Source: Pirellulales bacterium (GTDB lineage: Bacteria > Planctomycetota > Planctomycetia > Pirellulales > DATAWG01). Taken from it: a stretch of 64,000 nt of DNA. The position numbers and the translations under genes are program-made. The stretch is from positions 1 through 64,000 of the forward strand of contig DASZFO010000309.1 in NCBI GenBank assembly GCA_035939775.1, read 5' to 3'. The first letter of the stretch is position 1; every line of letters starts with the position of its first letter. The notes under the pieces are model-generated. The model was not told the DNA's origin, did no database searches, and worked only from the letters and a program-made list of their open reading frames with translations. Below are positions 16,553-25,551 of the stretch, one piece after another.

Positions 16553-18385
16553 CTACAATTTGGGTTTCGCCAGCGCGGCAAACGCTGCTTGCAACTGCTT
16601 CAGACGGTCGCCAACTTGCGATTTTGTCTCCTCGAGATCGGCGATTATTTCCGGCGGCTCGAAGGCGAACAGATACAGCTTGATCTTCGGCTCAGTGCCC
16701 GAGGGGCGAATAGCGACGCAATTCCCCTCAGTTTCGAGATCGAGAATTACCATGTCCCCTTTGGGCCCGACAAGCGGCTGCGCCGGTCCGCCCGGCGCGC
16801 GCGACGTGAGTGATTGATAATCGCGCGATTGAACCACGCGTGTTCCGGCAAGCCAGGCGGGCGGATCGCGTCGGATTCGAGCCATCACGGCTTGCATATC
16901 TTTCATTCCTTGTGAGCCTGGCATGGCGAACGAAACTTGTTGCTCAGCATGATAGCCGAACTGCCAATAGAGTGCATCGAGCTTTGTATGCAGCGTTTGC
17001 CCGCGCTGCTTTACGCTCGCCGCCAGCTCAGCTAAGAGCATCGCAGCGACGGCGGCATCCTTGTCGCGAACATGATCACCGACGATATAGCCGTGCGATT
17101 CCTCGCAGCCAAGAACGAATCGCTCCGTCCCCACCTCGTCCATCGTCTGGGCGATCCATTTACATCCGACCTGCAAATTGCCGAGCGTCCGCACTCCGTA
17201 AGAGTCCGCGATCCGGCGGATCATCTCGGTCGTGACCAACGTTTTGACGACATAATGCTCCGGCGACAGCTTGCCCCCGCGCTGGCGAGCCTCCAGCAGA
17301 TAATCCGCCAGCAGCGCGGCGATTTGATTGCCGGTGAAGGTCGCCCAGGGACTTCCGGGCGCTGTCGTCCGCGGGGCAGCGCAGCCGAGCCGATCCGAAT
17401 CGGGATCGCTCGCCAAAATCAAATCCGCGCCGATCTCCTTTCCGCGCGCGATGATGGAATCGAAAACGGCTGGATTCTCGGGGTTGGCGACGTGCCCCGG
17501 CACGTTCGGAAAGTCGCCGTCCGGCGTCGAATGGGGGCCGAACACCTCGATATCGGTGAATCCATCGGCCTCGAGCGCCGGCACCACCGCCGAGCAGCCG
17601 ACACCGTGCAGCGGTGAATACAGAATCTTCAGCGTTCGCGGACCGGGGAGCGATTGCTTATGAACGGCGCGAATGAATGCGCCGTCCACCTCCCGCTGGC
17701 AATACTCGATCTTTCCCGCGGCCAGCGCCTCGGCAAATGGCAGGCGGTGAATCTCGCCGCAGTTCATCACGCGATCGATGATCCCCGCATCGTGGGGCGG
17801 AAGGACCTGACCGCCATTGGACCAATAGACCTTCACCGCATTGTCGCTGGGGGGATTGTGGCTGGCGGTGACCATGATGCCGCAGGCGCAGTGCTTATAT
17901 CGAACGGTGAAGGAGAGTTCCGGCGTGCTGCGATATCCGTCGAGAAACCAGACCTTCAAACCCGCGGCAGCCATGATCTCGCTGCACAACTCGGCGAAAT
18001 GGCGCGATTGATGCCGAGTGTCGTATGCGATCGCGCAGGACAGATTCGCGTCGTTCGGGAATTGTGAATGAATGTAGTCGGCCAGTCCCTGAGCGCTCTC
18101 GCCGATCGTTCGATCGTTGATTGCGTTGGAGCCGATCGGGTACATCTTCCCGCGCCGACCACCCGTGCCGAAGGGGATGACCGTCCAGAACACGTCGTCG
18201 AGTTGCTTCCATAGTCCGGCCGCAATTTGCCGAGCGACTTCGGGGGCGTATTCGGCGTAACGCGACTCGGTAAGCCACTCGCGCATCGACCGAGCGGCGT
18301 CCGTAGTGACCTTTCCCGCCGCCGCAGCCGCGTCTAGATCGCGGAGGGCGACGTCGAGATCGAACGACATTGTCGACGAAGACAT
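16553..18385 (-). CDS. Alpha-D-phosphohexomutase, PGM2-like phosphoglucomutase/phosphomannomutase
   Basis: A 610-residue alpha-phosphohexomutase that moves a phosphate between C1 and C6 of a hexose (or C1 and C5 of a pentose). The four hallmark sites are visible: the phosphoserine loop GIMVTASHNPPSDN, the Mg-binding loop LASDPDSDRLG, the sugar-specificity loop LGCEESHGY, and a C-terminal phosphate site RPSGTEPKIK. Length and the VIPFGTGGRRGKMYPIG N-terminal motif resemble the PGM2/PGM2L1 branch. The start is uncertain: ATG 18385 and ATG 18370 are both possible, and an upstream alternative start at 18424 is less likely. It is divergently transcribed from the second phosphohexomutase. Confidence 0.88.
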   Translation of the reverse strand: MSSSTMSFDLDVALRDLDAAAAAGKVTTDAARSMREWLTESRYAEYAPEVARQIAAGLWKQLDDVFWTVIPFGTGGRRGKMYPIGSNAINDRTIGESAQGLADYIHSQFPNDANLSCAIAYDTRHQSRHFAELCSEIMAAAGLKVWFLDGYRSTPELSFTVRYKHCACGIMVTASHNPPSDNAVKVYWSNGGQVLPPHDAGIIDRVMNCGEIHRLPFAEALAAGKIEYCQREVDGAFIRAVHKQSLPGPRTLKILYSPLHGVGCSAVVPALEADGFTDIEVFGPHSTPDGDFPNVPGHVANPENPAVFDSIIARGKEIGADLILASDPDSDRLGCAAPRTTAPGSPWATFTGNQIAALLADYLLEARQRGGKLSPEHYVVKTLVTTEMIRRIADSYGVRTLGNLQVGCKWIAQTMDEVGTERFVLGCEESHGYIVGDHVRDKDAAVAAMLLAELAASVKQRGQTLHTKLDALYWQFGYHAEQQVSFAMPGSQGMKDMQAVMARIRRDPPAWLAGTRVVQSRDYQSLTSRAPGGPAQPLVGPKGDMVILDLETEGNCVAIRPSGTEPKIKLYLFAFEPPEIIADLEETKSQVGDRLKQLQAAFAALAKPKL

Positions 18386-18570
18386 GGCTTTGGCGCTTTC
18401 TGAGACCGCGCAAACGAGAATCACCCACGGCCAATTGTGCCGTAAGTTCCTGACGGCGGAAAGGGGGTCGGCGCCCCTTGCCAGCCCTCCCTAAGAATCG
18501 TCAATCGACTTATACTACATCGTGCAGCCATGATCTTGCTGACCTCAAGAGTCCGAACCTAGTAGACTTC

Positions 18571-18594
18571 GGTTCGCTAGCGAACCGGCTAACG
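18571..18594. repeat. Short palindrome, family-2 repeat (single copy)
   Basis: GGTTCGCTAGCGAACCGG, extended by CTAACG, lies in the spacer between the two divergent phosphohexomutase genes (18386-18670). The same core recurs as a pair of inverted arms at 26991-27081. The rest of this 285-base spacer holds no other gene or signal that I can see. Confidence 0.6.
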
Positions 18595-18670
18595 ATTGAC
18601 CATCGCTCTTCAACGTCCATCGCCGGATTTTCGTCGTTCGAACTCCGAGGTCCGAACTCCAACTTCTGCC

Positions 18671-20020
18671 TTGCCAAGCCAACCGATCATCAGCGTCTCG
18701 GGCCTGCGCGGCATTGTGGGCGAGAGTCTCACGCCGGAAATTGCGATCCGTTACGCGTGTGCGTTTGCCGCCGGTTTGCCCGCCGGACCGATCGTCATCA
18801 CGCGCGACGGCCGGACGACCGGGCCGATGCTGGCCGCCTGCTTGACCGGAGGGCTGACCGCGATTGGCCGGAACGTCGTTAACGGCGGCGTTGCGGCTAC
18901 CCCGACGGCAGGAGTGCTCGTTCGCAGCGTTGAAGCCGCCGGGGGCATTCAGATCTCTGCCAGTCACAATCCGCCCGAGTACAACGGATTCAAGCTATTC
19001 TCGGCCGAAGGGCGCGTCATTCCGAGTGACGCAGGAGTGCGCGTGATCGAGCGCTATCGCCACTCGCCGCCGGCATGGGTACAGCATCAAGATGTAGGAC
19101 AATTTGGCCCATGCAGCGGCTCGATCGAACCGCATTGGTCGCTGTTGAGCAAGATCGTCGATATCGACCGCATCAAGCAACGGCAATTCAAAGTTCTCCT
19201 CGATTCCAATCATGGGGCCGGCAGCGCCGTGGCACGAATCATGTTCGAGCGACTCGGATGTCGAGCGACGATCGTCGGCGATACTCCCGACGGCCGATTC
19301 GAGCATGTGCCCGAGCCCACGGCCGAGAACCTCAAAGGCATTCTGCCACTTGTCAAGCAAACCGGGGCCGACATCGGTTTTTGCCAGGACCCTGACGCCG
19401 ATCGGTTGGCCGTTATCGATGAAACGGGGCGCTATCTCGGCGAGGAATACACGTTGGCGATGTGCGTCGATCACGTGCTGCGGAGCCAGAAAGGCCCGAT
19501 CGTGACGAATTGCTCGACGAGTCGGATGTCGGCGGATTTAGCGGCAAAGTACGGGGTGCCGTTCTATCGCAGCGCGGTTGGCGAGGCCAACGTGGTCGAT
19601 CTGATGCTCCGGCACTCGGCCATTCTCGGCGGCGAGGGGAACGGCGGCGTTATCGATCCGCGTGTCGGTCTGGTGCGAGACAGCTTCGTTGGAATGGCGC
19701 TCTTACTCGATTCGATGGCGGCCCGGCAGCTCCCGATTAGTCAACTGGCAGACGAGCTTCCTCATTACGAAATTCGCAAGGACAAAATCGTCCTTCCGCC
19801 AGAAGGATTGTCGGCCGCGCTCGATGCGATCGAAAGCCATTTTACCGAAGCTCGCGCCGATCGGCTGGACGGCCTGCGGCTCGATTGGCCCGATGCGTGG
19901 CTTATGGTCCGCCCGAGCAATACGGAGTCGATCGTGCGAGTTTTCGCCGAAGCGCCGACCGCCGATCGGTCCGAGCGACTTTGCGCAGAGGCCGCGAAGG
20001 TGGTCGCTCGCCACGCATGA
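18671..20020 (+). CDS. Phosphoglucosamine mutase-like (GlmM/ManB family) phosphohexomutase
   Basis: A protein of about 449 residues in the alpha-phosphohexomutase superfamily, GlmM/phosphomannomutase branch. Motifs: SVSGLRGIVGESL at the N-terminus, phosphoserine loop GIQISASHNPPEYNG, Mg loop FCQDPDADRLAV, sugar loop LGGEGNGGV (GEGNGG is typical of GlmM/archaeal-type enzymes) and phosphate site RPSNTESIVR. The likely role is glucosamine-6-phosphate to glucosamine-1-phosphate conversion for peptidoglycan or LPS, but mannose or glucose phosphates cannot be excluded. The start is uncertain: TTG at 18671 (then PSQPIISVSGLRG) is preferred, because the longer frame to 18596 encodes low-pattern sequence next to a palindrome. 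It is divergent from the PGM2-like gene. Confidence 0.85.
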   Translation: MPSQPIISVSGLRGIVGESLTPEIAIRYACAFAAGLPAGPIVITRDGRTTGPMLAACLTGGLTAIGRNVVNGGVAATPTAGVLVRSVEAAGGIQISASHNPPEYNGFKLFSAEGRVIPSDAGVRVIERYRHSPPAWVQHQDVGQFGPCSGSIEPHWSLLSKIVDIDRIKQRQFKVLLDSNHGAGSAVARIMFERLGCRATIVGDTPDGRFEHVPEPTAENLKGILPLVKQTGADIGFCQDPDADRLAVIDETGRYLGEEYTLAMCVDHVLRSQKGPIVTNCSTSRMSADLAAKYGVPFYRSAVGEANVVDLMLRHSAILGGEGNGGVIDPRVGLVRDSFVGMALLLDSMAARQLPISQLADELPHYEIRKDKIVLPPEGLSAALDAIESHFTEARADRLDGLRLDWPDAWLMVRPSNTESIVRVFAEAPTADRSERLCAEAAKVVARHA

Positions 20021-20274
20021 ACTAAAAAGAAATCGCGTCGCGGCCCCGATCGTCTCAGAATGATATTTCTCGCGTCGCGATTTGACGCCGAGCCCAGATA
20101 GAGTAAGGTTTCCTTGGTCAAGCTGCTGCCTCTTGTTTGGGCAACACAACTTCGATGGCACACGCGGCCCTGCTCATCTCGTCCCGCGTGAAGCAATAAC
20201 GTCCCTGTTTCATCAAGTTGTCTTTCGTGGCGTCTTATGCTGCGCGTGGGTTTCGGCCCGCGATTGATTTCGAA

Positions 20275-20369
20275 CCCCTCACAAAACCGCCATCGACGGT
20301 CCCCATCTTCGCGGTTCCGCGGAGCACAACGGGAGACCGTCCCCACCTCCCAGGCGGTTTTGTGAGGGG
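20275..20369. repeat. Large palindromic element, REP-like (family 4)
   Basis: A perfect 17-base inverted repeat (arms 20275-20291 and 20353-20369, CCCCTCACAAAACCGCC and its complement) encloses 61 bases with inner GACGGTCCCC and GACCGTCCCC segments. The same architecture (AACCGCC ... GGCGGTT with inner GTCCCC) recurs at 58878-58966. It lies in the 414-base gene-free region 20021-20434 before the first flp gene. I see no other feature in that region. Confidence 0.7.
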
Positions 20370-20434
20370 ATCTAAGGCGATCAACCGCGTGTCGAAACCT
20401 GCTCGCAACCGGATGCGGAGCAAAGGTGATCGAC

Positions 20435-20614
20435 ATGAAGACTCTCTTGCAGCAAATTCGTCGGCTTGTCGTATCGGAAGACGGCCCAACCGCAGTCGAA
20501 TATGCCGTCATGCTGGCGCTAATCATATCGGTGTGCCTGGTAGCGATCACATCCGTCGGGAGCCAAGCCAGCACGACGTTCAGCAACGTCGCCGCTTCGC
20601 TCGGTGGTAGCTAA
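20435..20614 (+). CDS. flp: Flp/Fap-type pilin, isolated copy
   Basis: A 59-residue type IVb (Tad) prepilin. The leader MKTLLQQIRRLVVSEDG ends in the Gly before the TadV cleavage site. The mature part starts PTAVEYAVMLALI, with the Glu-5/Tyr-6 of Flp pilins and a 20-residue hydrophobic helix, then a short Ser/Gly tail. The ATG at 20435 follows AAAGG (20422-20426) by 8 bases; a GTG three codons upstream is less likely. It stands alone, 19 kb from the Tad machinery and converging on serS. It closely resembles the Tad-locus pilin at 39350, so it is probably processed and assembled by the same apparatus. Confidence 0.92.
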   Translation: MKTLLQQIRRLVVSEDGPTAVEYAVMLALIISVCLVAITSVGSQASTTFSNVAASLGGS

Positions 20615-20730
20615 CCGCTTCACTTGGCGCATTTGGCGTCCGTTGCTTGCGGTGAGAAACTGAGTCCCGATCCCGGCAACACAATTCGCGGAGCGCGGCA
20701 TCCACGCTCTGCGAGATGCAAACGCCGAAA

Positions 20731-22011
20731 TTACCTGGCACCGATCCAGTCCTTTCCGACCCAGGCTCGCAGCGCCTCCGGCACCAAGATTGAGCCGTCG
20801 GGTTGCTGATGATTTTCCAAGATGGCGATCAAGCCTCGGCTAATCGCGACCGCGGTGCCGTTGAGCGTGTGGACGAACTGAGTTCCTTTTTCCCCTTTGC
20901 GCCGATAGCGGATTCCGAGCCGGCGCGCCTGATAATCGGTGCAATTCGAGGTGCTGGTCACTTCGCCGAATTCCCCGGCTTCGCCGCGGCCGGGCATCCA
21001 GGCCTCCAGGTCGAATTTGCGATACGCCGGGCCCCCTAAATCTCCCGTGGCCGTATCGACAACTCGATACGGAATTCCGAGGCCGTCGAACAGCCGGCAT
21101 TCCAATTCGCAGAAGGTATCGAGCATGCGATCGCTCGCGTCGGGAAGTGTGAAGGCGAACATCTCGACCTTAGTGAACTGATGCACGCGGTAGAGGCCGC
21201 GAGTCGCGCGGCCGTGCGCGCCGGCTTCGGTGCGATAGCAATGGCTGATCCCGCAGAGCTTCAACGGCAACTTCTCTTCTTCCAGAATCTCCTCGGCCAG
21301 CATGCCGCCCAGCGTGATCTCGGCCGTCGCCACCAGGCTCAAATCCGTGTCCGCCACGCTGTAAATCTGCGTTTCCGGTCCACGCGGGGTGAAGCCGATC
21401 CCCTGGAGAATCTCGTTGCGGGCCAGATCGGGCGTGATCGTCGGCGTAAAACCCTCTTTGAGCAAAAGGTCAAGCGCGTAGCGTTGCAGGGCCAATTCAA
21501 GCAGCACGGCTTCGTTCTTGAGGAAATAGAAACCATGCCCCGCGACCTTGGCCCCGGCCTCAAAATCAAACAACCCGAGCTTTTCACCTAGTTGCACGTG
21601 GTCGAGCGGCTTGAAGCTGAATTGCGGCAGCGGCGTTTTTCCGCGGCGCAGTTCCTTGCTGGCCGCCTCGCCGCCGATCGGGGCCTGTGGATGCGACAGA
21701 TTTGGGATCGCTCGCAGGATTGCGTCCGCCTCTTCAACGACCCATTTCAACTGTGTTTCGATGGTGGTGGCCATCTCGCGGAGCCGGCGGCCTTCGGTCT
21801 TGCGAGCCTCGCGCTCAGCCGGGTCTTTTGCCTTACCAATTGATTTGCTGACGTCGTTCGCCTGGCGGTTCAATTCGTCCAACTCCGTCTGCTTGGCCTT
21901 GCGGTCGGCCTCCAGCCCGACAAACTTGTCGACATCCGCCTTGGAGCCGCGTTTGGCGCAGTTCTGCTTCACCAATTCGGCATTTTCGACGATGAATCTG
22001 CGATCAAGCAT
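20731..22011 (-). CDS. serS: Seryl-tRNA synthetase
   Basis: A 426-residue class II aminoacyl-tRNA synthetase charging tRNA-Ser in the cytoplasm. Residues 1 to about 110 form the long antiparallel coiled-coil arm (MLDRRFIVENAELVKQN onward, rich in Lys/Glu). The catalytic domain shows motif 2 as GISHCYRTEAGAHGRATRG and motif 3 as NGTAVAISRGLIAILENHQ. The serine-site Thr-x-Glu reads VATAEI. The length is typical. The ATG at 22011 is the standard start. It is convergent with the isolated flp gene. Confidence 0.97.
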   Translation of the reverse strand: MLDRRFIVENAELVKQNCAKRGSKADVDKFVGLEADRKAKQTELDELNRQANDVSKSIGKAKDPAEREARKTEGRRLREMATTIETQLKWVVEEADAILRAIPNLSHPQAPIGGEAASKELRRGKTPLPQFSFKPLDHVQLGEKLGLFDFEAGAKVAGHGFYFLKNEAVLLELALQRYALDLLLKEGFTPTITPDLARNEILQGIGFTPRGPETQIYSVADTDLSLVATAEITLGGMLAEEILEEEKLPLKLCGISHCYRTEAGAHGRATRGLYRVHQFTKVEMFAFTLPDASDRMLDTFCELECRLFDGLGIPYRVVDTATGDLGGPAYRKFDLEAWMPGRGEAGEFGEVTSTSNCTDYQARRLGIRYRRKGEKGTQFVHTLNGTAVAISRGLIAILENHQQPDGSILVPEALRAWVGKDWIGAR

Positions 22012-22122
22012 CGATCAATCAATTACGAAGTGCGAAGGACAAAGTATGAAATGTCATTGCCGCATCAGAGACGTTTAGCCGCGACCGGCCAGGCGAGCGA
22101 GGCGCCAACCGCACGTCAACCG

Positions 22123-23496
22123 TTATTGCCTCTTCACTGCGCCAAGTTCCGCCCACAGGTAAGCGCTGGCTTGGATGCCGCGATGGAAATCGGCGAGGTT
22201 GAATTTTTCGTTTGGGCTGTGGGCGTTGTCGTCATCCAGGCCCCAACCCAAGAGCAGCGTATCGACTCCAAGTTGTTCGTGGAAGGTGGTCACGATCGGA
22301 ATCGATCCCCCTTCCCGCATGAAGACAGGCTTCCGCCCGAACGAGCGCTCGATGGCCCGAATCGCCGCCGCTATATATGGGCTGTCGAGCGGCACAACAA
22401 CACCCGGCGCCCCATGAAAATCGATCAATTCCATCTTGATGCCCGGCGGAAGAAGGCCTCGCAGCATTCGCTCGAGTGAGGTGGAAATCTTCTTCGGATC
22501 TTGATTCGGCACGAGACGAAAGCTGAACTTCGCCGAAGCTCGTGCTGGAAGCACGGTCTTCGCCCCCTGCCCTTGGTAGCCGCTCGTCAGTCCGTTCACG
22601 TCGCAGGTAGGGCGAGCCCAGCGCCGCTCGAGCGTCGAGTATCCAGCCTCGCCCGAAAGTCCCTCGACGCCGATCTGCCGCATGAAGGCCGGCTCGTCGA
22701 ACGCCAACGAAATGAACTGCTGCCGCTCTTGGTCGGTGAGCGGGACAGCGTCGTCATAAAAACCCGGTACTTGAATTCGCCCCTCATTGTCGACGAGCGC
22801 GGCGATCATCCGACACAGCGCGCCGGCCGGATTGGTCACCGCCCCGCCGAACGTGCCCGAGTGCAAGTCTTGCTTCGGACCGTTCAGCCGCAGTTCGTAA
22901 TAGGCAATCCCTCGCAATCCATACGTGATCGCCGGCCGGCCGGGAGCGAATTGGCTCGAATCGCTGATGACGGCCACGTCGCAAGCCAGTTTCTCACGGT
23001 GCTGCTCTATAAATGGAAACAGATTCGTGCTGCTGACCTCTTCCTCCCCTTCAATGATGTACTTGAGGTTGACGGGGAGCCGCCCCTCGGTTTTCAGCCA
23101 AGCCTCGGCGCTCTTGATATGCGTGAACATCTGCCCTTTATCGTCGGTCGCACCGCGGGCGACGAGATTGTCGCCCCGGCGGGTCGGCTCGAAAGGAGGT
23201 GAATTCCATTCGTCCAGCGGATCGACCGGCTGCACGTCGTAATGGCCGTAAACCAATACAGTCGGCGTACCCGGCGCCGCTAGCGATTCCGCGAAGACAA
23301 GCGGATGGCCCGGCGTCGGAATCTTCTCTGCCCGAAATCCGAGCAATTGGAATTGACTGAGCACCCAATCGGCTGCCCGCTCGATGTCGCGGCGATGCTC
23401 GCCGATCGCGCTAATGCTCGGAATCCGCAGCAACTCGCACAATTCGTTCTCGAAACGGCCGCCCTGACTGGCGAGATACTCTTCAAGGTTTGGCAT
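22123..23496 (-). CDS. M20/M28-family metallodipeptidase
   Basis: A 457-residue zinc peptidase of the M20 (ArgE/DapE/CPG2, CNDP-like) group. Visible sites: LVYGHYDVQPV (metal His and catalytic Asp), ARGATDDKGQ (bridging Asp), IIEGEEEVSS (catalytic Glu and metal Glu), VISDSSQFA (metal Asp) and the late GWGLDDDNAHSPNEKF (metal His). The dimerisation lid lies between about residues 200 and 330. It is likely a cytoplasmic dipeptidase or aminoacylase. The ATG at 23496 (MPNLEEYLASQGG) is chosen; the longer frame to 23781 runs back through a palindromic repeat at 23514-23577. It runs in the same direction as serS, about 110 bases before it. Confidence 0.9.
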   Translation of the reverse strand: MPNLEEYLASQGGRFENELCELLRIPSISAIGEHRRDIERAADWVLSQFQLLGFRAEKIPTPGHPLVFAESLAAPGTPTVLVYGHYDVQPVDPLDEWNSPPFEPTRRGDNLVARGATDDKGQMFTHIKSAEAWLKTEGRLPVNLKYIIEGEEEVSSTNLFPFIEQHREKLACDVAVISDSSQFAPGRPAITYGLRGIAYYELRLNGPKQDLHSGTFGGAVTNPAGALCRMIAALVDNEGRIQVPGFYDDAVPLTDQERQQFISLAFDEPAFMRQIGVEGLSGEAGYSTLERRWARPTCDVNGLTSGYQGQGAKTVLPARASAKFSFRLVPNQDPKKISTSLERMLRGLLPPGIKMELIDFHGAPGVVVPLDSPYIAAAIRAIERSFGRKPVFMREGGSIPIVTTFHEQLGVDTLLLGWGLDDDNAHSPNEKFNLADFHRGIQASAYLWAELGAVKRQ

Positions 23497-23513
23497 AATT
23501 GTCGCTAGCGTGG

Positions 23514-23577
23514 AGCTAAACTCACGAGAATTTAGACGCTCGGAGGCGTCGCGCCGGAATTCTTGCGAATTCCGCTG
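23514..23577. repeat. Family-1 palindromic element, copy A
   Basis: Left arm AGCTAAACTCACGAGAATTT, right arm GGAATTCTTGCGAATTCCGC, with about 20 bases between. It is a diverged copy of the element found at 31459, 33750, 50724 and 60796. It starts 18 bases upstream of the M20 peptidase start codon and may fold in that mRNA leader. Confidence 0.65.
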
Positions 23578-23686
23578 CGCCGCCACTCGGTAGGGCGCGG
23601 TTTCCAGTCGCCGGATTCGTCCCTTATAATAGCGTTGGCCGCAGCGTGCGACCATCGTCAACCGTGAAAAACTCTGAGGAGTAGCC

Positions 23687-24061
23687 GTGACGGACGACCA
23701 AGCAGTCGAAGTGGCGGAGCCGGAGGTGGTGCAGCCGGTCGTCGATACCGTGCGCCGCAAGCAGGAAAAGAAACGGTCCAAGCCGAAGCGGCAACCGCCC
23801 TACAACGTCGTTCTCCTCGACGATAACGACCATAGCTACGCTTATGTAGTCCACATGCTGCAAAAGCTATTTGGTCATCCTGCCGAAAAGGGCTACGAGT
23901 TGGCGAAGGAAGTGGATACCCGCGGCCGCGCCATCGTCCTCACGACGACGCGCGAACATGCGGAGCTGAAACGCGATCAGATCCACGCCTTTGGCAAAGA
24001 TGACCTCATCGACGGCTGCAAAGGCTCGATGTCGGCTACCATCGAGCCGATCGAAGGCTAA
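23687..24061 (+). CDS. clpS: ClpS-family adaptor, divergent binding pocket
   Basis: A 124-residue ClpS adaptor that in other bacteria delivers N-degron substrates to ClpA/ClpC. The charged N-terminal tail (about 37 residues, KKRSKPKR) precedes the fold PPYNVVLLDDNDHSYAYVV, MLQKLFGH, then KEVDTRGRAIVLTTTREHAE. Compared from memory with E. coli ClpS (NDDYTPMEFV, AVHYQG), the two Asp are kept. The Asn before them, the Thr-Pro-Met segment and the pocket His appear replaced (L, HSY and D). Specificity may therefore differ. GTG at 23687 is chosen: GAGGAG (23676-23681) is 5 bases upstream. It is followed after two bases by mtaB, so the two are probably one operon. Confidence 0.88.
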   Translation: MTDDQAVEVAEPEVVQPVVDTVRRKQEKKRSKPKRQPPYNVVLLDDNDHSYAYVVHMLQKLFGHPAEKGYELAKEVDTRGRAIVLTTTREHAELKRDQIHAFGKDDLIDGCKGSMSATIEPIEG

Positions 24062-24063
24062 GC

Positions 24064-25377
24064 ATGGCTACCCTTCGAACTGTAACTCTCGGCTGCAAGG
24101 TCAACCAGTACGAGACAGAGTACGTGCGGCAGGGGCTGCTCCAGGCCGGTTATCGCGATGCCGCGGCGGACGAGCCGGCCGATCTGTGCGTAGTCAACAC
24201 GTGCACGGTGACGACTGAAGGGGATGCCAAGAGCCGGCAAATCGTCCGCCAACTCGCCAAGCGCAATCCGGACTCGCGAATCGTCGTGATGGGCTGCTAC
24301 GCCACGCGGGCCCCGGCCGAAGTCGCCAGGTTGCCGAGCGTGAGCGAAGTCGTGACCGACAAGCGCGAGCTGCCCGACCTCCTGGCCCGATTCGGGGTGG
24401 TCGATATTCCCACCGGCATTTCGACGTTCGCGAATCGTCAGCGCGCTTATGTCAAAGTGCAGGATGGCTGCATGTTGAACTGCAGCTTCTGCATCATCCC
24501 GCATGTTCGCCCGGTGCTGGCCAGTCGTCCGCCCTTGGAGATTCTCGATGAAATCGGCCGCTTGGTGGAAAATGGCTATCGCGAGCTGATCCTGACCGGA
24601 ATTCATCTCGGACATTACGGCGTGGAATGGAATCGCGGCCGGCCGAAGCGCGAATGGCTGCGGCTGTCGCATTTGCTCGATCGGATCGCTGCGATGCAGG
24701 GCGATTTTCGCGTGCGTTTGTCGAGCATTGAGGCCACCGAGGTGACGCGCGAATTGCTGGCGACGATGGCCGCCAGTCCAGAGCGCGTTTGCCCTCATCT
24801 GCATATTTCCATGCAAAGCGGCTCGGATGCAGTGCTGCGGCGAATGCGGCGGCGCTGGGGAGCGCAGCGATTTCTCGACCGCTGCCGACTCGCGAAAGCA
24901 ATGCTCGACCGGCCGGCGCTAACGACCGACATTATCGTCGGATTTCCCGGCGAGATGGAAGATGATTTCGCGGCGACATGCGAAATGGCCCGCGAGGTCG
25001 GCTTCTCGAAGATTCACATCTTCCCGTTCAGCCCGCGCCCCGGCACACCGGCAGCAAGGATGGACGGGCAAAATCCCCCCGATGTGAAGGCCGATCGCTG
25101 CCAGCGATTGGCCAATTTGGAGTCTGATCTGCGCGATCGGTATTTCCGCGGACTCGTGGGGCGGCAATTGCGCGTGTTGGTTGAATCGCCAGTTGCCAAT
25201 CGACCCGGTCGAATGGTTGGCACCTCGTGTCGCTATGCGCCAGTGGAGTTGGACGGCACGATTGAGATTCGCAAGCGGTTCGTCGAAGTGACGGCCGGTA
25301 GCGTCGATGGCGGACGAATTCTAGGCGAACCGCCATTGCGTACTCCGCGTGACGAATCGTCGCCATCCGCGAAGTGA
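24064..25377 (+). CDS. mtaB: MtaB-type tRNA methylthiotransferase (radical SAM)
   Basis: A 437-residue radical-SAM methylthiotransferase. It carries an N-terminal UPF0004 domain starting RTVTLGCKVNQYETEY, the signature that marks MtaB (t6A37 to ms2t6A37 in tRNA). Further cluster-ligand Cys lie in NTCTVT and VMGCYATRAP. The radical-SAM motif CMLNCSFC follows near residue 138. A C-terminal TRAM-like part follows. Its substrate t6A depends on threonylcarbamoyl-AMP, which the Sua5 domain at 14.1 kb would supply. The ATG at 24064 starts two bases after the clpS stop. Confidence 0.92.
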   Translation: MATLRTVTLGCKVNQYETEYVRQGLLQAGYRDAAADEPADLCVVNTCTVTTEGDAKSRQIVRQLAKRNPDSRIVVMGCYATRAPAEVARLPSVSEVVTDKRELPDLLARFGVVDIPTGISTFANRQRAYVKVQDGCMLNCSFCIIPHVRPVLASRPPLEILDEIGRLVENGYRELILTGIHLGHYGVEWNRGRPKREWLRLSHLLDRIAAMQGDFRVRLSSIEATEVTRELLATMAASPERVCPHLHISMQSGSDAVLRRMRRRWGAQRFLDRCRLAKAMLDRPALTTDIIVGFPGEMEDDFAATCEMAREVGFSKIHIFPFSPRPGTPAARMDGQNPPDVKADRCQRLANLESDLRDRYFRGLVGRQLRVLVESPVANRPGRMVGTSCRYAPVELDGTIEIRKRFVEVTAGSVDGGRILGEPPLRTPRDESSPSAK

Positions 25378-25430
25378 TGAAGGCCCTGCTCCTGCCAAAG
25401 GTGGCGAGATTCTGTTATTCTTGGGTCCGT

Positions 25431-25503
25431 CGTTTAACCCGGTGCCGACGGCGACGGCGAGTGGCTGCGCAAACCATCGTCCCCGTCGACTCCGGGTTAA
25501 ACG
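25431..25503. repeat. Family-3 palindromic element, copy 1
   Basis: CGTTTAACCCGG (25431-25442) and CCGGGTTAAACG (25492-25503) form the outer arms, with GCCGACGGCGACGG and CCCCGTCGAC as inner arms. It lies between mtaB and the PGK-like gene. A related element is complete at 36038-36114, with a half copy near 35001-35030 and a diverged copy near 44901-44973. Confidence 0.7.
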
Positions 25504-25551
25504 ATTTGAACGGGCTAATAATTCGTGGTTGCCGATTCCGGAGGTTGAGTC

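Noticed and set aside
22501-23202. 233-codon plus-strand frame inside the M20 peptidase gene
   Set aside because: Shadow of the peptidase, which has all metal-site motifs on the opposite strand.
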